A stretch of DNA of 64,000 nucleotides from Arenimonas composti TR7-09 = DSM 18010 (GCF_000426365.1 NZ_AUFF01000003.1:186001-250000), one strand, 5' to 3'; positions 1-11,229 are shown, numbered from the stretch's first letter. Numbers and translations are program-made. The notes: generated by a model not told the origin, from the sequence alone.

Positions 1-402
1 ATCTACATCGCCCGCGGCATGCCCCCGGCGGAAGCGCGCGAGTTCGCGAGCCGGCTGGTGCGCGATCCCAGGCAGGCCCTGGACGTGCTGGCACGCGAGG
101 AACTCGGACTCAACCCGGACGATCTCGGCTCGCCGGTGGGCGCCGCGGCGTTTTCGTTCCTGTCTTTCACGGTCGGTGCGCTGGTGCCGCTGGCGCCCTT
201 CTTCTTCGGCGCGCAGCTGCCGGGCGCGGCGATCACCGGCACCGCCCTGGCCGCCTTGGGGCTGTTCGCGACCGGTGCCGCGATGAGCCTGTTCACCGGC
301 CGCAACCCCTGGCGCGGCGGCCTGCGCATGCTCGGCATCGGCGCGGCCGCCGGCGGCACGGTGTTCCTGATCGGCGGCCTGATCGGCGTCGACGTGGCCT
401 GA
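1..402 (+). CDS. VIT1/CCC1-family transporter, C-terminal part (5' truncated by window edge)
   Basis: The frame is open from base 1 and ends at TGA 400-402, so about 133 C-terminal residues are visible and the start lies outside the window. The fragment opens with an amphipathic stretch rich in Ala, Arg and Glu, followed by 'LNPDDLGSPVGAA' and then three or four hydrophobic segments, the arrangement of the second half of VIT1/CCC1 iron/manganese transporters. In that family the protein moves Fe2+ or Mn2+ out of the cytosol. A metal role would suit the Fe-S assembly operon that follows, but that link is inference from position only. The family call rests on the sequence pattern of the fragment and no search was run. 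Confidence 0.75.
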   Translation: MYIARGMPPAEAREFASRLVRDPRQALDVLAREELGLNPDDLGSPVGAAAFSFLSFTVGALVPLAPFFFGAQLPGAAITGTALAALGLFATGAAMSLFTGRNPWRGGLRMLGIGAAAGGTVFLIGGLIGVDVA

Positions 403-409
403 GCGCCGG

Positions 410-428
410 TTGAGCCGCCGCGGCTCAA
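410..428. promoter_or_regulatory. Candidate SufR/Rrf2 operator (perfect palindrome over -35)
   Basis: TTGAGCCGCCGCGGCTCAA is a perfect inverted repeat with 8-bp arms and a 3-bp centre. It contains the whole -35 hexamer, so a protein bound there would block polymerase. The first gene downstream encodes an Rrf2-family regulator, which makes autoregulation the simplest reading. It could instead be part of a terminator for the upstream transporter gene, but no T-run follows it. Confidence 0.5.
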
Positions 429-438
429 ACCGTACAAT
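410..438 (+). promoter_or_regulatory. Promoter of the suf operon
   Basis: A TTGAGC box (410-415) is followed after exactly 17 bp by TACAAT (433-438), a good sigma-70 type match. It lies 28 bp upstream of the Rrf2 regulator's ATG. It is the only convincing promoter before the eight-gene cluster, whose genes overlap or nearly touch. Confidence 0.7.
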
Positions 439-441
439 TTC

Positions 442-460
442 GGTCCTGATTGGCAGGACC
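442..460 (+). promoter_or_regulatory. Leader hairpin before sufR
   Basis: GGTCCTG (442-448) and CAGGACC (454-460) form a 7-bp stem with a 5-base loop. The hairpin ends 5 bases before the ATG at 466, where a ribosome binding site would be expected, and no good Shine-Dalgarno is visible. It may modulate translation of the regulator or be a second protein site. Confidence 0.35.
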
Positions 461-465
461 CCACG

Positions 466-914
466 ATGCTGCGCGTCACCCGCCTGACCGACTACGCCAC
501 CCTGGTGCTGGCCACCCTGGCCCGCGCCTCCGAGCCGATGCTGTCGGCGGCGGGCCTGGCGGAGCGTGCGCGGCTGGAGGCGACCACCGTCGCCAAGGTG
601 CTGAAACCGCTGGTGCACGCCGGCCTGGTCGAGAGCTTCCGCGGCGCCGCCGGCGGTTACCGGCTCGCCCGCCCGCCGATGCAGGTGAGCCTGCTGGCGA
701 TCGTCGAGGCGATCGAGGGCCCGCTCGGCATGACCGACTGCGCCGGCGACCACTCGTCCTGCGAACACGAGCCGCATTGCGACCTGCTGCCGCACTGGCG
801 GCGCATCAACGAAGTCATCGCCGACGCGCTCGGCGCGGTGACGCTGGCGCAGCTGCTGCCGCCGGATCCGTCGCGGGCGATCCCGCTGACCCTGGCGCCG
901 GCGAAGGAAACCGC

Positions 915-918
<4 letters not shown>
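466..918 (+). CDS. SUF-system Rrf2-family transcriptional regulator
   Basis: This 150-residue protein is a winged-helix Rrf2 regulator of the IscR/SufR type. '[14 protein letters not shown]' opens the family fold, and the HTH lies at about residues 27-55 with the wing around 60-70 ('[10 protein letters not shown]'). Three cysteines, C92, C99 and C105, sit where IscR carries its cluster ligands (C-x5/6-C-x5-C), with H110 nearby, so a [2Fe-2S] sensor is likely. It is the first gene of the suf operon, and its stop overlaps the sufB start (ATGA at 915-918). Family members report cluster status and control sufBCDS. Binding to the palindrome at 410-428 is inferred. Confidence 0.9.
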
Positions 919-2356
<1,438 letters not shown>

Positions 2357-2357
<1 letters not shown>

Positions 2358-3091
2358 TGTCACGCACCACCTACCGTTCCGCGCGGCTCGCCGCCGCATT
2401 CGCCACCGCCCTCGCCGTCGCCGCGTGCGCGCCGGAATCGCCGCAGGCGCCCGCCGCCGGGGCCGATGCGCAGGACACCGCGCGCGAGGCGATCGCCGCG
2501 ACCGCGGCCGACGATGCCGCCCCGCCCGTCTCCGACGCCGAAGCCGCGCTGGTGGCCGAGGCCCAGGCTGCCGTTCTCGCTGCCGCGACGCCGCGGATCG
2601 ACGGCGCCCCGGTCGCCGATGGCCGCAACAGCTTCCAGTTCTGGTTTTCCGCCCGCAGCGACGAAGGCGAGGATGCGCGGGTCGTGCAGTGGGCCGAGGA
2701 TCCCTGCGGCATGACCCCGATCGCGGTGGTCGAGCGCATGCCGCTGGACGATCCGTTCCTGCTGCCCGACTTCGTGGTCGAGTTCGATGCCGAGGGCCGC
2801 GAACTGCGCCGCTGGGGCAAGCCCTACAGCGCGGAGATCCGCACGATCGCCGGCGATGCGCTGGTGTTCCGCGCCAACCACGACGGCGCCGGCCTGCGCG
2901 ATTTCCGCACCGACCCCGCCGGCAACATCGCCGTGGCGCCGTCGGAAGTGCCGTCGACCTTCGGTGACGCCACCGCCCGCGACTGCCCCGCCCTGCCCGC
3001 CTTCGAAGGCTCCGACTACGTGCAGTGCTACGAGGTCCGCGATGCCGACGGCGGCACCCGGCTGCTCGCCTGGGAAGGCGCGTGCAGCTGA
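2357..3091 (+). CDS. Predicted lipoprotein inserted between sufB and sufC
   Basis: The 244-residue product starts with a basic n-region, a hydrophobic core and the lipobox VAAC (residues 21-24), so it should be lipidated at C24. An Ala/Asp-rich linker runs to about residue 75, and the rest looks like a compact globular domain with four further cysteines (C114 region, C208, C223 and C243), which suggests disulfides. I do not recognise a named family. Its ATG overlaps the sufB stop by one base and sufC follows 61 bp later, so it is co-transcribed with cytosolic Fe-S machinery although the product is exported. Whether it has any role in Fe-S biology cannot be told from the sequence. Confidence 0.8.
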
Positions 3092-3152
3092 TGCCCACCG
3101 CCACCGCCCACCGGTTCGCTTACGAACGCCCCTGCACCTGAAAGGCTGTCCA

Positions 3153-3919
<767 letters not shown>

Positions 3920-3923
<4 letters not shown>

Positions 3924-5218
3924 GCGCCCTGCTCGACGCCCTGCAGGCGCAGTTCGCGGCGTTGCCGCCGGCGCTGGTCGCGGCGCAGGGCCTCGGCGAG
4001 GCGCGTCGCGCCGCGCTCGCCGCCGCGCTCGCCGACGGCCTGCCGGGTGCGCGCACCGAGCGCTGGAAGTACACCTCGCTGCGGGCGCTTTCCGCACGCA
4101 CCTTCGTGCCGCCGCCGGCGCAGCCTGCAGCGGTCGACGCCGCCCGCATCGCCGCGATCCCGGCGCCGCGCCTGGTCTTCGTCAACGGCGTGCACGCCCC
4201 CGGACTTTCCGACCTCGCCGGGCTGCCGGCGGGTGTCGAGCTGCGGCCGCTGTCGGCCGCACTCGCCGGCGACGACCCGCGCGCGGTCGCCGTACTCGGC
4301 CGCCGCTTCAACCACGCCGACGAAGTGTTCGCGCGTTTCAATGCGGCGCTCGCCACCGAGGGCGTGCTGCTGAGGCTCGCCGAGGGTGCCGTCGCCGAGG
4401 CGCCGCTGCACCTGGTCTTCGTCGCCACCCCGGCCGAGGGCGACGTCGCGGCCCACCTGCGCCACCTGATCGAACTGCGGGCCGGCGCCCGTGCCACCGT
4501 CGTCGAACACCACCTCGGCGAAGGCGCGCACCGCCACCTGCACAACCACGTCTGCCACGTGCACCTGGCCCGCGACGCCGCGCTGGTGCATGCGCGCCTG
4601 CAGGACGACGATGCCGGCGCGACCCAGATCGCCCGCAGCGATGCCGTGCTCGCCGCCGGCGCCGAGTACCGCCGGCTCGATCTCGAACTCGGCGCGGCGC
4701 TGTCTCGGCACGAACTCAATGTCGACCTGCAGGGGGCCGGCGCCGCGGTGATCGCCGGCGGCGTGCTGGTCGGCGACGGCCGCCGCCACGTCGACACCCG
4801 CCTGAACGTCGAACACCAGGCCCGCGACACCCGCTGCGAACTGCCCTGGCACGGCCTCGCCGACGACCGCGCGCGCATCGCCTTCCACGGCGGCATCACC
4901 ATCCGCGAGGGCGCCGACGGCAGCGATGCCGCGCTCGAGAGCCGCAACCTGCTGCTGTCGGAAGACGCCGAGATCGACACCCAGCCGGTGCTGGTGATCC
5001 ACGCCGACGAGGTGAAGGCGGCGCACGGCGCCACCGTCGGTCGCCTCGACGAGACCGCGCTGTTCTACCTGCGCAGCCGCGGCCTCGACCGCGTCGCCGC
5101 GCAGCGGCTGCTGCAGCAGGCCTTCCTGCGCGCGCCGCTGCGGGTGCTGCCGGTACCCGAACACATCGCCCTGCTCGACGCCCGCCTGGGCCGCCGGCTC
5201 GGCACGGAGACCGCATGA
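3920..5218 (+). CDS. sufD: Fe-S cluster assembly protein SufD
   Basis: The 432-residue product is SufD, the SufB paralogue in the SufBC2D scaffold that is needed for iron entry. An N-terminal helical part carries the typical 'ERWKYTSLRAL', followed by the beta-helix core with 'VEHHLGEGAHRHLHNHV' and the C-terminal 'HGATVGRLDETALFYLRSRG'. Translation starts at GTG 3920, which forms GTGA with the sufC stop. Its own stop overlaps the sufS ATG (5215). Both overlaps point to coupled translation and a fixed subunit ratio. Confidence 0.95.
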
Positions 5219-6447
5219 ACGCCGTCGCGATCCATCCCGACTGGCTGCGCATCCGCGCCGACTTCCCGGTGCTGACCCGGGAAGTGCACGGCAAGCCGCT
5301 GGTCTACCTCGACAGCGCCAACACCTCGCAGAAGCCGCTGCCGGTGATCCGCGCGGTGGACGCCTTCTACCGCGAGCACAACGCCAACGTGTCGCGGGCG
5401 ATGCATGCGCTCGGCGCCGAGGCCACCGACGCCTACGAAGGCGCGCGGCGCAAGCTCGCGGCGTTCGTCAACGTCGGCGCCGACGAGCTGGTGCTGACGC
5501 CGGGCACGACCTTCGCGCTGAACCTGGTCGCGTACAGCTGGGCGCTGCCGCGACTGCAGGAAGGCGACACGATCCTGCTGACGCGCATGGAGCACCACGC
5601 CAACATCGTGCCGTGGCAGCTGGTCGCGCAGCGCAACGGTGCGCGGATCCGCGTGGTCGAACTGACGCCGGAAGGCGCACTCGACCTCGACGACCTGCGC
5701 CGCAAGCTGACGCCGGACGTGAAGCTGCTGGCGGTCACGCACGTCTCGAACGTGCTCGGCACCGTCAATCCCGTCGCCGAGATCTGCCGCGAGGCGCGCC
5801 GGTGCGGGGTGATCACCGTCGTCGACGGCTCGCAGGCGCTGCCGCACCGGCCGGTCGACATCGCCGCGATCGGCTGCGATTTCTACGCCTTCACCGGCCA
5901 CAAGATGCTCGGCCCGACCGGCACCGGCGCGCTCTGGGGCCGGCGCGAGCACCTGAAGGCGATGCCGCCGTTCCTCGGCGGCGGCGAGATGATCCGCGAG
6001 GTGCGTTTCGAGCAGACCGTGTTCAACGACCCGCCGCACAAGTTCGAGGCGGGCACGCCGAACATCGCCGGCGTGGTCGGCCTCGGCGCCGCCGTCGACT
6101 ACCTGTACGAGATCGGCATGGGCCACATCGAGGCGCGCGAGCAGGCGCTGCTGGCGCACGCGAACGCGCGCCTGGCCGAGATCCCCGGCCTGCGCGTCTT
6201 CGGCAACGCACCCGGCAAGGCGGCGGTGATCAGTTTCCTGGTCGAAGGCGCACATGCGCACGACCTGGCGACCCTGCTGGACCTGGAGGGCGTCGCGGTG
6301 CGCGCCGGCCACCATTGCGCGCATCCGTTGATGGCCCACCTCGGCGTGCCGGCGACCTGCCGCGCCTCGCTGGCGTTCTGGAATACCCACGCCGAGATCG
6401 ACCACTTCGCGGCGGCGATCGGCCGCTGCCGCAAACTGCTCGCCTGA
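5215..6447 (+). CDS. sufS: Cysteine desulfurase SufS
   Basis: This 410-residue group II cysteine desulfurase removes sulfur from cysteine for cluster assembly. The PLP lysine is K230 in 'FTGHKMLGPTG' and the persulfide cysteine is C368 in 'RAGHHCAHPLM'. The opening 'DFPVLTREVHGKPLVYLDSA' is the family N-terminus. The enzyme normally needs a sulfur acceptor (SufE or SufU) and neither is encoded in the window, so one is presumably elsewhere. The ATG overlaps the sufD stop. Confidence 0.96.
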   Translation: MNAVAIHPDWLRIRADFPVLTREVHGKPLVYLDSANTSQKPLPVIRAVDAFYREHNANVSRAMHALGAEATDAYEGARRKLAAFVNVGADELVLTPGTTFALNLVAYSWALPRLQEGDTILLTRMEHHANIVPWQLVAQRNGARIRVVELTPEGALDLDDLRRKLTPDVKLLAVTHVSNVLGTVNPVAEICREARRCGVITVVDGSQALPHRPVDIAAIGCDFYAFTGHKMLGPTGTGALWGRREHLKAMPPFLGGGEMIREVRFEQTVFNDPPHKFEAGTPNIAGVVGLGAAVDYLYEIGMGHIEAREQALLAHANARLAEIPGLRVFGNAPGKAAVISFLVEGAHAHDLATLLDLEGVAVRAGHHCAHPLMAHLGVPATCRASLAFWNTHAEIDHFAAAIGRCRKLLA

Positions 6448-6461
6448 CCCTGCCGCCGCCG

Positions 6462-7016
6462 ATGTCCGAAACCACGATTCCGCTGCAGTTCCGCGCCGCC
6501 GGCGCCGCCGATGTCGAAGCGGTCGTCGCCCTCGTCGAATCCGCCTACCGCGGCGAGGCCAGCCGCGCCGGCTGGACCACCGAAGCCGATTTCCTCGACG
6601 GCCGCCGCACCGGCGCCGACGACATCCGGACGCAGCTCGCGCGCCCGCGGAGCCTGATCCTGCTCGCGGAAGCCGGCGGCGCGCTGATCGCCTGCGCGCA
6701 TGTCGCGGTCGAGGACGAGGCCGGCTATTTCGGCATGTTCGCGGTCGCGCCCGGCCGCCAGGGCGGCGGCATCGGCAAGGCGGTGCTCGCCGAAGCCGAG
6801 CGCATCGCCCGCGACGACTTCGGCCAGGCGACGATGCGGATGACGGTGATCGACATCCGCGACGAACTCATCGCCTTCTACGAGCGCCGCGGCTACCGCC
6901 GTACCGGCGTGTTCAAGCCCTTCCCCTACGGCGACGCCCGCTTCGGGCTGCCGAAGCGCGACGACCTGCGCTTCGAGGTGCTCGAGAAACCGCTGCGCAC
7001 GGAGGTCACCGCATGA
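6462..7016 (+). CDS. GNAT-family N-acetyltransferase
   Basis: The 184-residue product has the GNAT fold. The acetyl-CoA loop is 'VAPGRQGGGIGKAVL' (about residues 92-106), a preceding strand is 'AGYFGMFAV', and the C-terminal 'AFYERRGYRRTG' is the usual motif B end. The substrate cannot be told from sequence. ATG 6462 follows the sufS stop by 14 bp and its stop overlaps the next gene (ATGA at 7013), so it appears to be a late member of the suf transcript. Similar genes at this place in related genomes are recalled only vaguely and were not checked. Confidence 0.88.
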   Translation: MSETTIPLQFRAAGAADVEAVVALVESAYRGEASRAGWTTEADFLDGRRTGADDIRTQLARPRSLILLAEAGGALIACAHVAVEDEAGYFGMFAVAPGRQGGGIGKAVLAEAERIARDDFGQATMRMTVIDIRDELIAFYERRGYRRTGVFKPFPYGDARFGLPKRDDLRFEVLEKPLRTEVTA

Positions 7017-7348
7017 GCGCCGACGACGAATTCCCGCTGGGCTGGGTGCGCGTCTGCGCGACGTCGGAGCTGCTGCCGGGCGAGATCCAGGTCACCTGGG
7101 ACGGCGACACCCCGATCATGGTCGTGAACCTCGACGGGGAGCTGCATGCGCTCGAGGACCGCTGCACGCACGAGGATTTCGAACTCAGCGCCGGCCCGCT
7201 CGACGGCGACCAGATCGAATGCACGCTGCACGGCGCCCGCTTCGACCTGCGCAGCGGCGAGGCGCTGTGCGCGCCCGCCTACGCGCCGGTGCGCAAGTTC
7301 CCGGTACGGGTCGCCGACGGCGCCGTGTGGACGCGCGACGACCGTTGA
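7013..7348 (+). CDS. Rieske-type [2Fe-2S] ferredoxin
   Basis: The 111-residue product is a small soluble Rieske protein. Cluster ligands are visible as C51-x-H53 and C70-x2-H73 ('CTHEDF' and 'CTLHGARF'), spaced as in the Rieske ferredoxins of dioxygenase systems. The same fold can serve as a general electron carrier, and its place as last gene of the suf operon suggests a role linked to cluster supply or electron delivery. That assignment is inferred. The start overlaps the acetyltransferase stop. Confidence 0.92.
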   Translation: MSADDEFPLGWVRVCATSELLPGEIQVTWDGDTPIMVVNLDGELHALEDRCTHEDFELSAGPLDGDQIECTLHGARFDLRSGEALCAPAYAPVRKFPVRVADGAVWTRDDR

Positions 7349-7391
7349 GCGCGGCCGCGCCCCGGCTCCAGCGGGGCCGGTTCCAGCGCGA

Positions 7392-8177
7392 TCAGCGCAG
7401 GCCGCCGCGCGGCAGCCGGTAGTCGCCGGCGCCGAGCAGGTCGACGCCGCACTCGAGGTTCTCCAGCCACGACAGGAAGGCCGGGATCGCCGCGCCATGC
7501 AGCGGCAGGCCGTGCTGCGGCACGATCCACAGCGGATCCAGCTCGCGCACCATCGCGACCCACAGCGCCGCGACCCGGCGCGAGGCCATGTAGCGGCGGT
7601 GGAAACCGGCCATGGTGCGCGTATGCGCCTCGAAGTCCTCGACCGGCCGGTAGGCGACGCCGCTGGCGACCAGCGACGAACCGACGTCGCCGGAGAACAG
7701 GATCCGGCTGACCGGGTCGAAGAAGCTGAAGTTGCCGACCGAGTGCAGGAAATGCGCCGGCAGCGCCCAGAGTTCGCTGTCGCCCATCGGCACGGTGCCG
7801 CCCTGGTCCTCGAGCAGGCGGTAGCGGTCGGCGCCGGCGTTCTTCTGATAGTGCGGCACGCTGTGCGGCACGAAGCGGCCCCAGAGCTTCGAACACACGA
7901 CGGTGGCCTGGGTGTACATCAGCCAGCGGTCGACGGCACCGATGATGTCCGGGTCCTGGTGCGAAGCGAGGATCCAGGTCAGGTCCTTCGGCTGCATGTA
8001 GCGGCTGATCGCCAGCGTCAGCGGCGTGTACAGCAGGGCACCGCCCGGATCGAGCAGGGCCGACTGGTCGCCGTGCTGGATCAGGAACTGGTTCGCCTGC
8101 ACGCCGTCGTCGCCGCGGACGAGGTCGTTGAACACGACGACCCGGTGGGCGCCTTCTTCGAACAGGACCTGGGGCAT
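7392..8177 (-). CDS. Metallo-beta-lactamase-fold protein of the ODP (di-iron oxygen-binding) type
   Basis: The 261-residue product has a beta-lactamase-like di-metal fold. Unlike classical HxHxDH enzymes it has 'SHQDPDIIG', 'HFLHSVGNFSFFD', 'LFSGDVGSS' and 'IVPQHG', the ligand pattern of ODP/flavodiiron-type domains, which bind a di-iron site. No flavodoxin domain follows, so it is the stand-alone form. Such proteins are thought to sense or reduce O2 or NO. It lies alone, convergent with the suf operon and separated from it by 43 bp. Confidence 0.85.
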   Translation of the reverse strand: MPQVLFEEGAHRVVVFNDLVRGDDGVQANQFLIQHGDQSALLDPGGALLYTPLTLAISRYMQPKDLTWILASHQDPDIIGAVDRWLMYTQATVVCSKLWGRFVPHSVPHYQKNAGADRYRLLEDQGGTVPMGDSELWALPAHFLHSVGNFSFFDPVSRILFSGDVGSSLVASGVAYRPVEDFEAHTRTMAGFHRRYMASRRVAALWVAMVRELDPLWIVPQHGLPLHGAAIPAFLSWLENLECGVDLLGAGDYRLPRGGLR

Positions 8178-8277
8178 GGGAATGCGGCTCCGGAAGATGA
8201 GGGCCGCATGCTAGCGACGGGCCGCGGACCGGGCCTTGACGAAACTCAAATCCCCGCGCGACCGCCATCCCTCCCCC

Positions 8278-8370
8278 CTGTAGGAGCGGCTTCAGCCGCG
8301 ATCGGCACTTCGACCCGCCGAGGGAAGATCAGAAGAGGAAGCGCATCGCGCCTGAAGGCGCTCCTACAGG
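8278..8370. repeat. REP-like palindrome pair, inverted (types A and B)
   Basis: One unit (8278-8302) reads GTAGGAGCGGCTTCAGCCGC followed by GAT. A second, inverted unit (8344-8370) is the variant GTAGGAGCGCCTTCAGGCGC on the opposite strand. Each unit is a hairpin around TTCA. The pair sits between convergently ending genes, and the TAG inside the second unit is the stop codon of the gene at 8364-8699. Confidence 0.85.
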
Positions 8371-8699
8371 GGGGCGCGGTCGCCGTGCCAGCCGCGGTGG
8401 CGGACGTCCAGCCACAGGCTGTAGGCGGCGGTGAAGGTCGGGAACAGGTTCTGCACGATGCCGACCGCGTCCTGCTTGTGCGAGAACACGAAATAGCTGA
8501 GGGTCATCGCGCTGCCGGCCAGGCTCATGTACCAGAACGCGCGCGGGATCACCGGCCGCCGCGCCCGCCGCGAGGCGAGGAACTGCACGACCCAGCGCAG
8601 GCCGAACATCAGCGCCCCGGTCAGGCCGATCAGCTTCCACGGCGACATGTGCACGCCGGTCCATTCGAGCCAGGCGATAGGGGTGTTCATCACGTCCAT
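8364..8699 (-). CDS. Lipid-A-disaccharide-synthase N-terminal-like (LABN) membrane protein
   Basis: The 111-residue product has three hydrophobic segments and the LABN pattern: 'KLIGLTGALMFGLRWVVQFLAS', 'IPRAFWYMSLAGSAMTLSYF' and 'DAVGIVQNLFPTFTAAYSLWL'. The domain accompanies dolichol-phosphate-mannose-like transferases and ArnT-like enzymes, here the two genes directly upstream, and is thought to act in lipid-carrier sugar transfer at the inner membrane. Its last residues and TAG stop lie in a REP element, so the C-terminus was probably set by the repeat's insertion. Start ATG 8697-8699 is 2 bp below the upstream stop. Confidence 0.88.
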   Translation of the reverse strand: MDVMNTPIAWLEWTGVHMSPWKLIGLTGALMFGLRWVVQFLASRRARRPVIPRAFWYMSLAGSAMTLSYFVFSHKQDAVGIVQNLFPTFTAAYSLWLDVRHRGWHGDRAPL

Positions 8700-8701
8700 G
8701 C

Positions 8702-9427
8702 TCAGATCTCCTCGACGTCGGCGCGGCGGTTGCGGCGGATCAGCCAGGCGACGCCGCGCAGGTCGGCCAGCCCGACCCAGGCCCGCTGCAGGTTGCCGTA
8801 CTTGGACACGCCGGCGCCGCGCGGACGATGGTTCACCGGCACGCTGACGGTCTTCCAGCCTTCGCGCTGGAACAGCGCCGGCAGGTAGCGGTGCATGTGG
8901 TCGAAGCGCGGCAGCGCCAGGAACACCGCGCGCTCGAACAGCTTGATGCCGCAGCCGGTGTCCGGCGTGTCGTCGCGCAGCATGCGGCGGCGGATGCCGT
9001 TGGCCAGCTTCGACGCCCAGCGCTTGCTCGCGGTGTCGCGGCGCTGCACGCGCCAGCCGGCGAACAGCTTCACGTCGGGGGCGGCGGCATCGCGCGCGGC
9101 GAGCAGGCCCGGCAGGTCGGCCGGATCGTTCTGGCCGTCGCCGTCCAGGGTCGCGATCCACGCGGCCCTGGCCGCGCGCACGCCGGTGTGGATCGCCGCG
9201 CTCTGCCCGGCGTTGCGGGCGTGGCGCAGCGGTCGCAGTTCGGGCACCTGCGCCTTCAGCGCCGCGAGGATCGCCGCGGTGCCGTCGCGCGAGGCGTCGT
9301 CGACGATCACGATCTCGAACACGAGCCGCCCGCGCAGCGCGGCGACGATCTCCTGCACCAGCGCGGCGATGTTGCCTTCCTCGTCGAACACCGGCACGAC
9401 GATCGAAAGTTGCGGTGTCGCGTTCAT
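8702..9427 (-). CDS. Family 2 glycosyltransferase (polyprenyl-phosphate sugar synthase-like)
   Basis: The 241-residue product is a cytosolic GT2 enzyme without added membrane helices. 'LSIVVPVFDEEGNI' opens the GT-A fold, 'IVIVDDASRDGT' binds the nucleotide, and 'TLDGDGQNDPADLP' carries the metal-binding DxD. 'DTGCGIKLFERAVF' is typical of dolichol/undecaprenyl-phosphate mannose or glucose synthases. It probably loads a sugar onto undecaprenyl phosphate for the GT39-like enzyme encoded just upstream, whose stop overlaps this ATG (9424-9427). Confidence 0.9.
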   Translation of the reverse strand: MNATPQLSIVVPVFDEEGNIAALVQEIVAALRGRLVFEIVIVDDASRDGTAAILAALKAQVPELRPLRHARNAGQSAAIHTGVRAARAAWIATLDGDGQNDPADLPGLLAARDAAAPDVKLFAGWRVQRRDTASKRWASKLANGIRRRMLRDDTPDTGCGIKLFERAVFLALPRFDHMHRYLPALFQREGWKTVSVPVNHRPRGAGVSKYGNLQRAWVGLADLRGVAWLIRRNRRADVEEI

Positions 9428-11202
9428 GCGTCGTCCCCATCCGGATCACCGGCCTCGCCGGTCTCGTCGGCGAGCGGCGGCGTCACGCAGCCGGTACGCA
9501 GTGCGGTGCCGGGCAGCAGCAGCCAGTCGCGGCGGTTCGCGCGACCGATCGGGATCGCCTGTGCGGCGTCGGCGCAGGGGCTCATCGCCTCGTCGAGCAC
9601 GAAGATCCAGCGCCGACCGGGATCGCCGGCGACCCAGGACTGCGCCTCGCGCCACTGTTCGTGCCACGGGCGACGGAAGCCGAAATCGACGGCGGCACGG
9701 TCCGCCTGCAACAGCTGCTGCTCGCGCCAGGCGACCAGGCCGAGTTCGGCGTCGCTGCCGATGCGGGCGCCGACCGCGCTCATCAGGCCACGTGCCGAGC
9801 CGCTGGCATCGAGCGCCGGCCCGATGCCGAGGCCCATGCCGAACCACAGCACCGCCGAGAACGCGAGCGTGGCCGGGCCGGCATGGCGGCGCCGGGCGAG
9901 CGCGACGATGCCGAGCAGCAACCCGCCCGCGCCCATCGCCAGCAGCCAGCCCAGCAGCGACGCCACGGTGGCCGGATCGAGGGCACGTTCGGCGACGATC
10001 TCCGGCAGGCGCGGAACGGCGCCGGCCAGACCGGCGGCGCCCAGGCCGCCCAGCAGCAGCGACAGCAGCAGGATCCAGGCGGCCAGCACGCGCTGCACCC
10101 CGCGGCGTTCGAGCAGCGCCGGCAGCAGCGGCGCCGCCGCCAGGCACAGCGCCGGCAGCGCCGGAAAGAGGTAGACGCCGCGCTTGCCGGGACTGGCGCT
10201 GAAGAACAGCAGCACCAGCACGACCCAGCCGAGCAGTAGCCACAGCGCGCGCTCGCGTCCACGCAGTCGCTGCCACCAGCCGACGATCAGCCACGGCAGC
10301 AGCAGGGCCAGCGGCAGCCACATCGTCGCGATCACCTCGAGGTAGTACCAGGCCGGCTTCACGTGATGCCAGGAGTCGGCATAGCGCACGGCCGTCTGCC
10401 GGAACAGCAGGTGGCGGGCGTAATCCGGCAGCGCCGGATCGTTCGAGGCCAGCAGCGCGACCGCCAGCGGGCCGAGCCATACCGCGGCGCCGGCGAGGAA
10501 GCCCAGCGCCAGCAGGCCCCAGCGCCATCGGCTCACGGGTGCGGCCGCCGTGACCCTCGGCGAGGCGAAGCGCGAGGTCGCCAGCCAGGGCAGCAGCACC
10601 AGCAGCGGCAGGAAGCCGACACCTTTCGTCACGGTGCCGAGCCCGGCGGCGAAACCCGCCACCGCCAGCGCGCCCCAGGCCGGGCCGCGCAACAGGTGGC
10701 GCAGCAGGCCCCACATCGCCAGCGTCGTCAACGCCACCAGCACCATGTCGATCTGCGCGCGCTTGGCCTGCAGTCCGAACTGCAGGCAGGCGAACAGTGC
10801 CGCCGCGGCGTACACCCCGACGCGCGGCGACCACAGGCGCCGGCCGAGGTCGAAGACCAGCCACAGCGTCGCCAGCGCGGCGAGCACCGACGGCAGCAGG
10901 AAGGCCACGCGCCAGTCGCGCACCACGCCGTACGACAGCGCCAGCGCCCACATGAACGGCGGCGGCTTCTCGGCATAGATCTCGCTGCCGCGGTGCGGCA
11001 CCAGCCACTGGCCGGTCTCGATCATCGTGCGCGCGGCGAGCACGAAGCGCGGCTCGTCCGGCGGCGAGGGATCGCGCATGCCGATGCCGGTGACGACCGC
11101 GGCGAGCGCGACGACCAGCAGCAGCCAACCCAGCCAGCCCGGCAGACGGCGCGTCGCCGCGGGCACGGCGGGGGACGAAGCGTCGACGCTCGAAGGGGTC
11201 AT
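9424..11202 (-). CDS. ArnT/PMT-like membrane glycosyltransferase
   Basis: This 592-residue protein has about a dozen hydrophobic segments and the GT-C signature 'DPSPPDEPRFVLAARTMIETG' near residues 47-67 (catalytic Asp-Glu in the first periplasmic loop), followed by 'KPPPFMWALALSYG'. Family members move a sugar from undecaprenyl phosphate to lipid A or another envelope acceptor. It is the first gene of a three-gene operon with a GT2 enzyme and a LABN protein, the usual set for lipid-linked sugar transfer. Acceptor and sugar are unknown, so I give no gene symbol. A C-terminal soluble part from about residue 480 may bind the acceptor. Confidence 0.88.
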   Translation of the reverse strand: MTPSSVDASSPAVPAATRRLPGWLGWLLLVVALAAVVTGIGMRDPSPPDEPRFVLAARTMIETGQWLVPHRGSEIYAEKPPPFMWALALSYGVVRDWRVAFLLPSVLAALATLWLVFDLGRRLWSPRVGVYAAAALFACLQFGLQAKRAQIDMVLVALTTLAMWGLLRHLLRGPAWGALAVAGFAAGLGTVTKGVGFLPLLVLLPWLATSRFASPRVTAAAPVSRWRWGLLALGFLAGAAVWLGPLAVALLASNDPALPDYARHLLFRQTAVRYADSWHHVKPAWYYLEVIATMWLPLALLLPWLIVGWWQRLRGRERALWLLLGWVVLVLLFFSASPGKRGVYLFPALPALCLAAAPLLPALLERRGVQRVLAAWILLLSLLLGGLGAAGLAGAVPRLPEIVAERALDPATVASLLGWLLAMGAGGLLLGIVALARRRHAGPATLAFSAVLWFGMGLGIGPALDASGSARGLMSAVGARIGSDAELGLVAWREQQLLQADRAAVDFGFRRPWHEQWREAQSWVAGDPGRRWIFVLDEAMSPCADAAQAIPIGRANRRDWLLLPGTALRTGCVTPPLADETGEAGDPDGDDA

Positions 11203-11229
11203 CGCGGCGGGGGTACGGGATTAACGATT

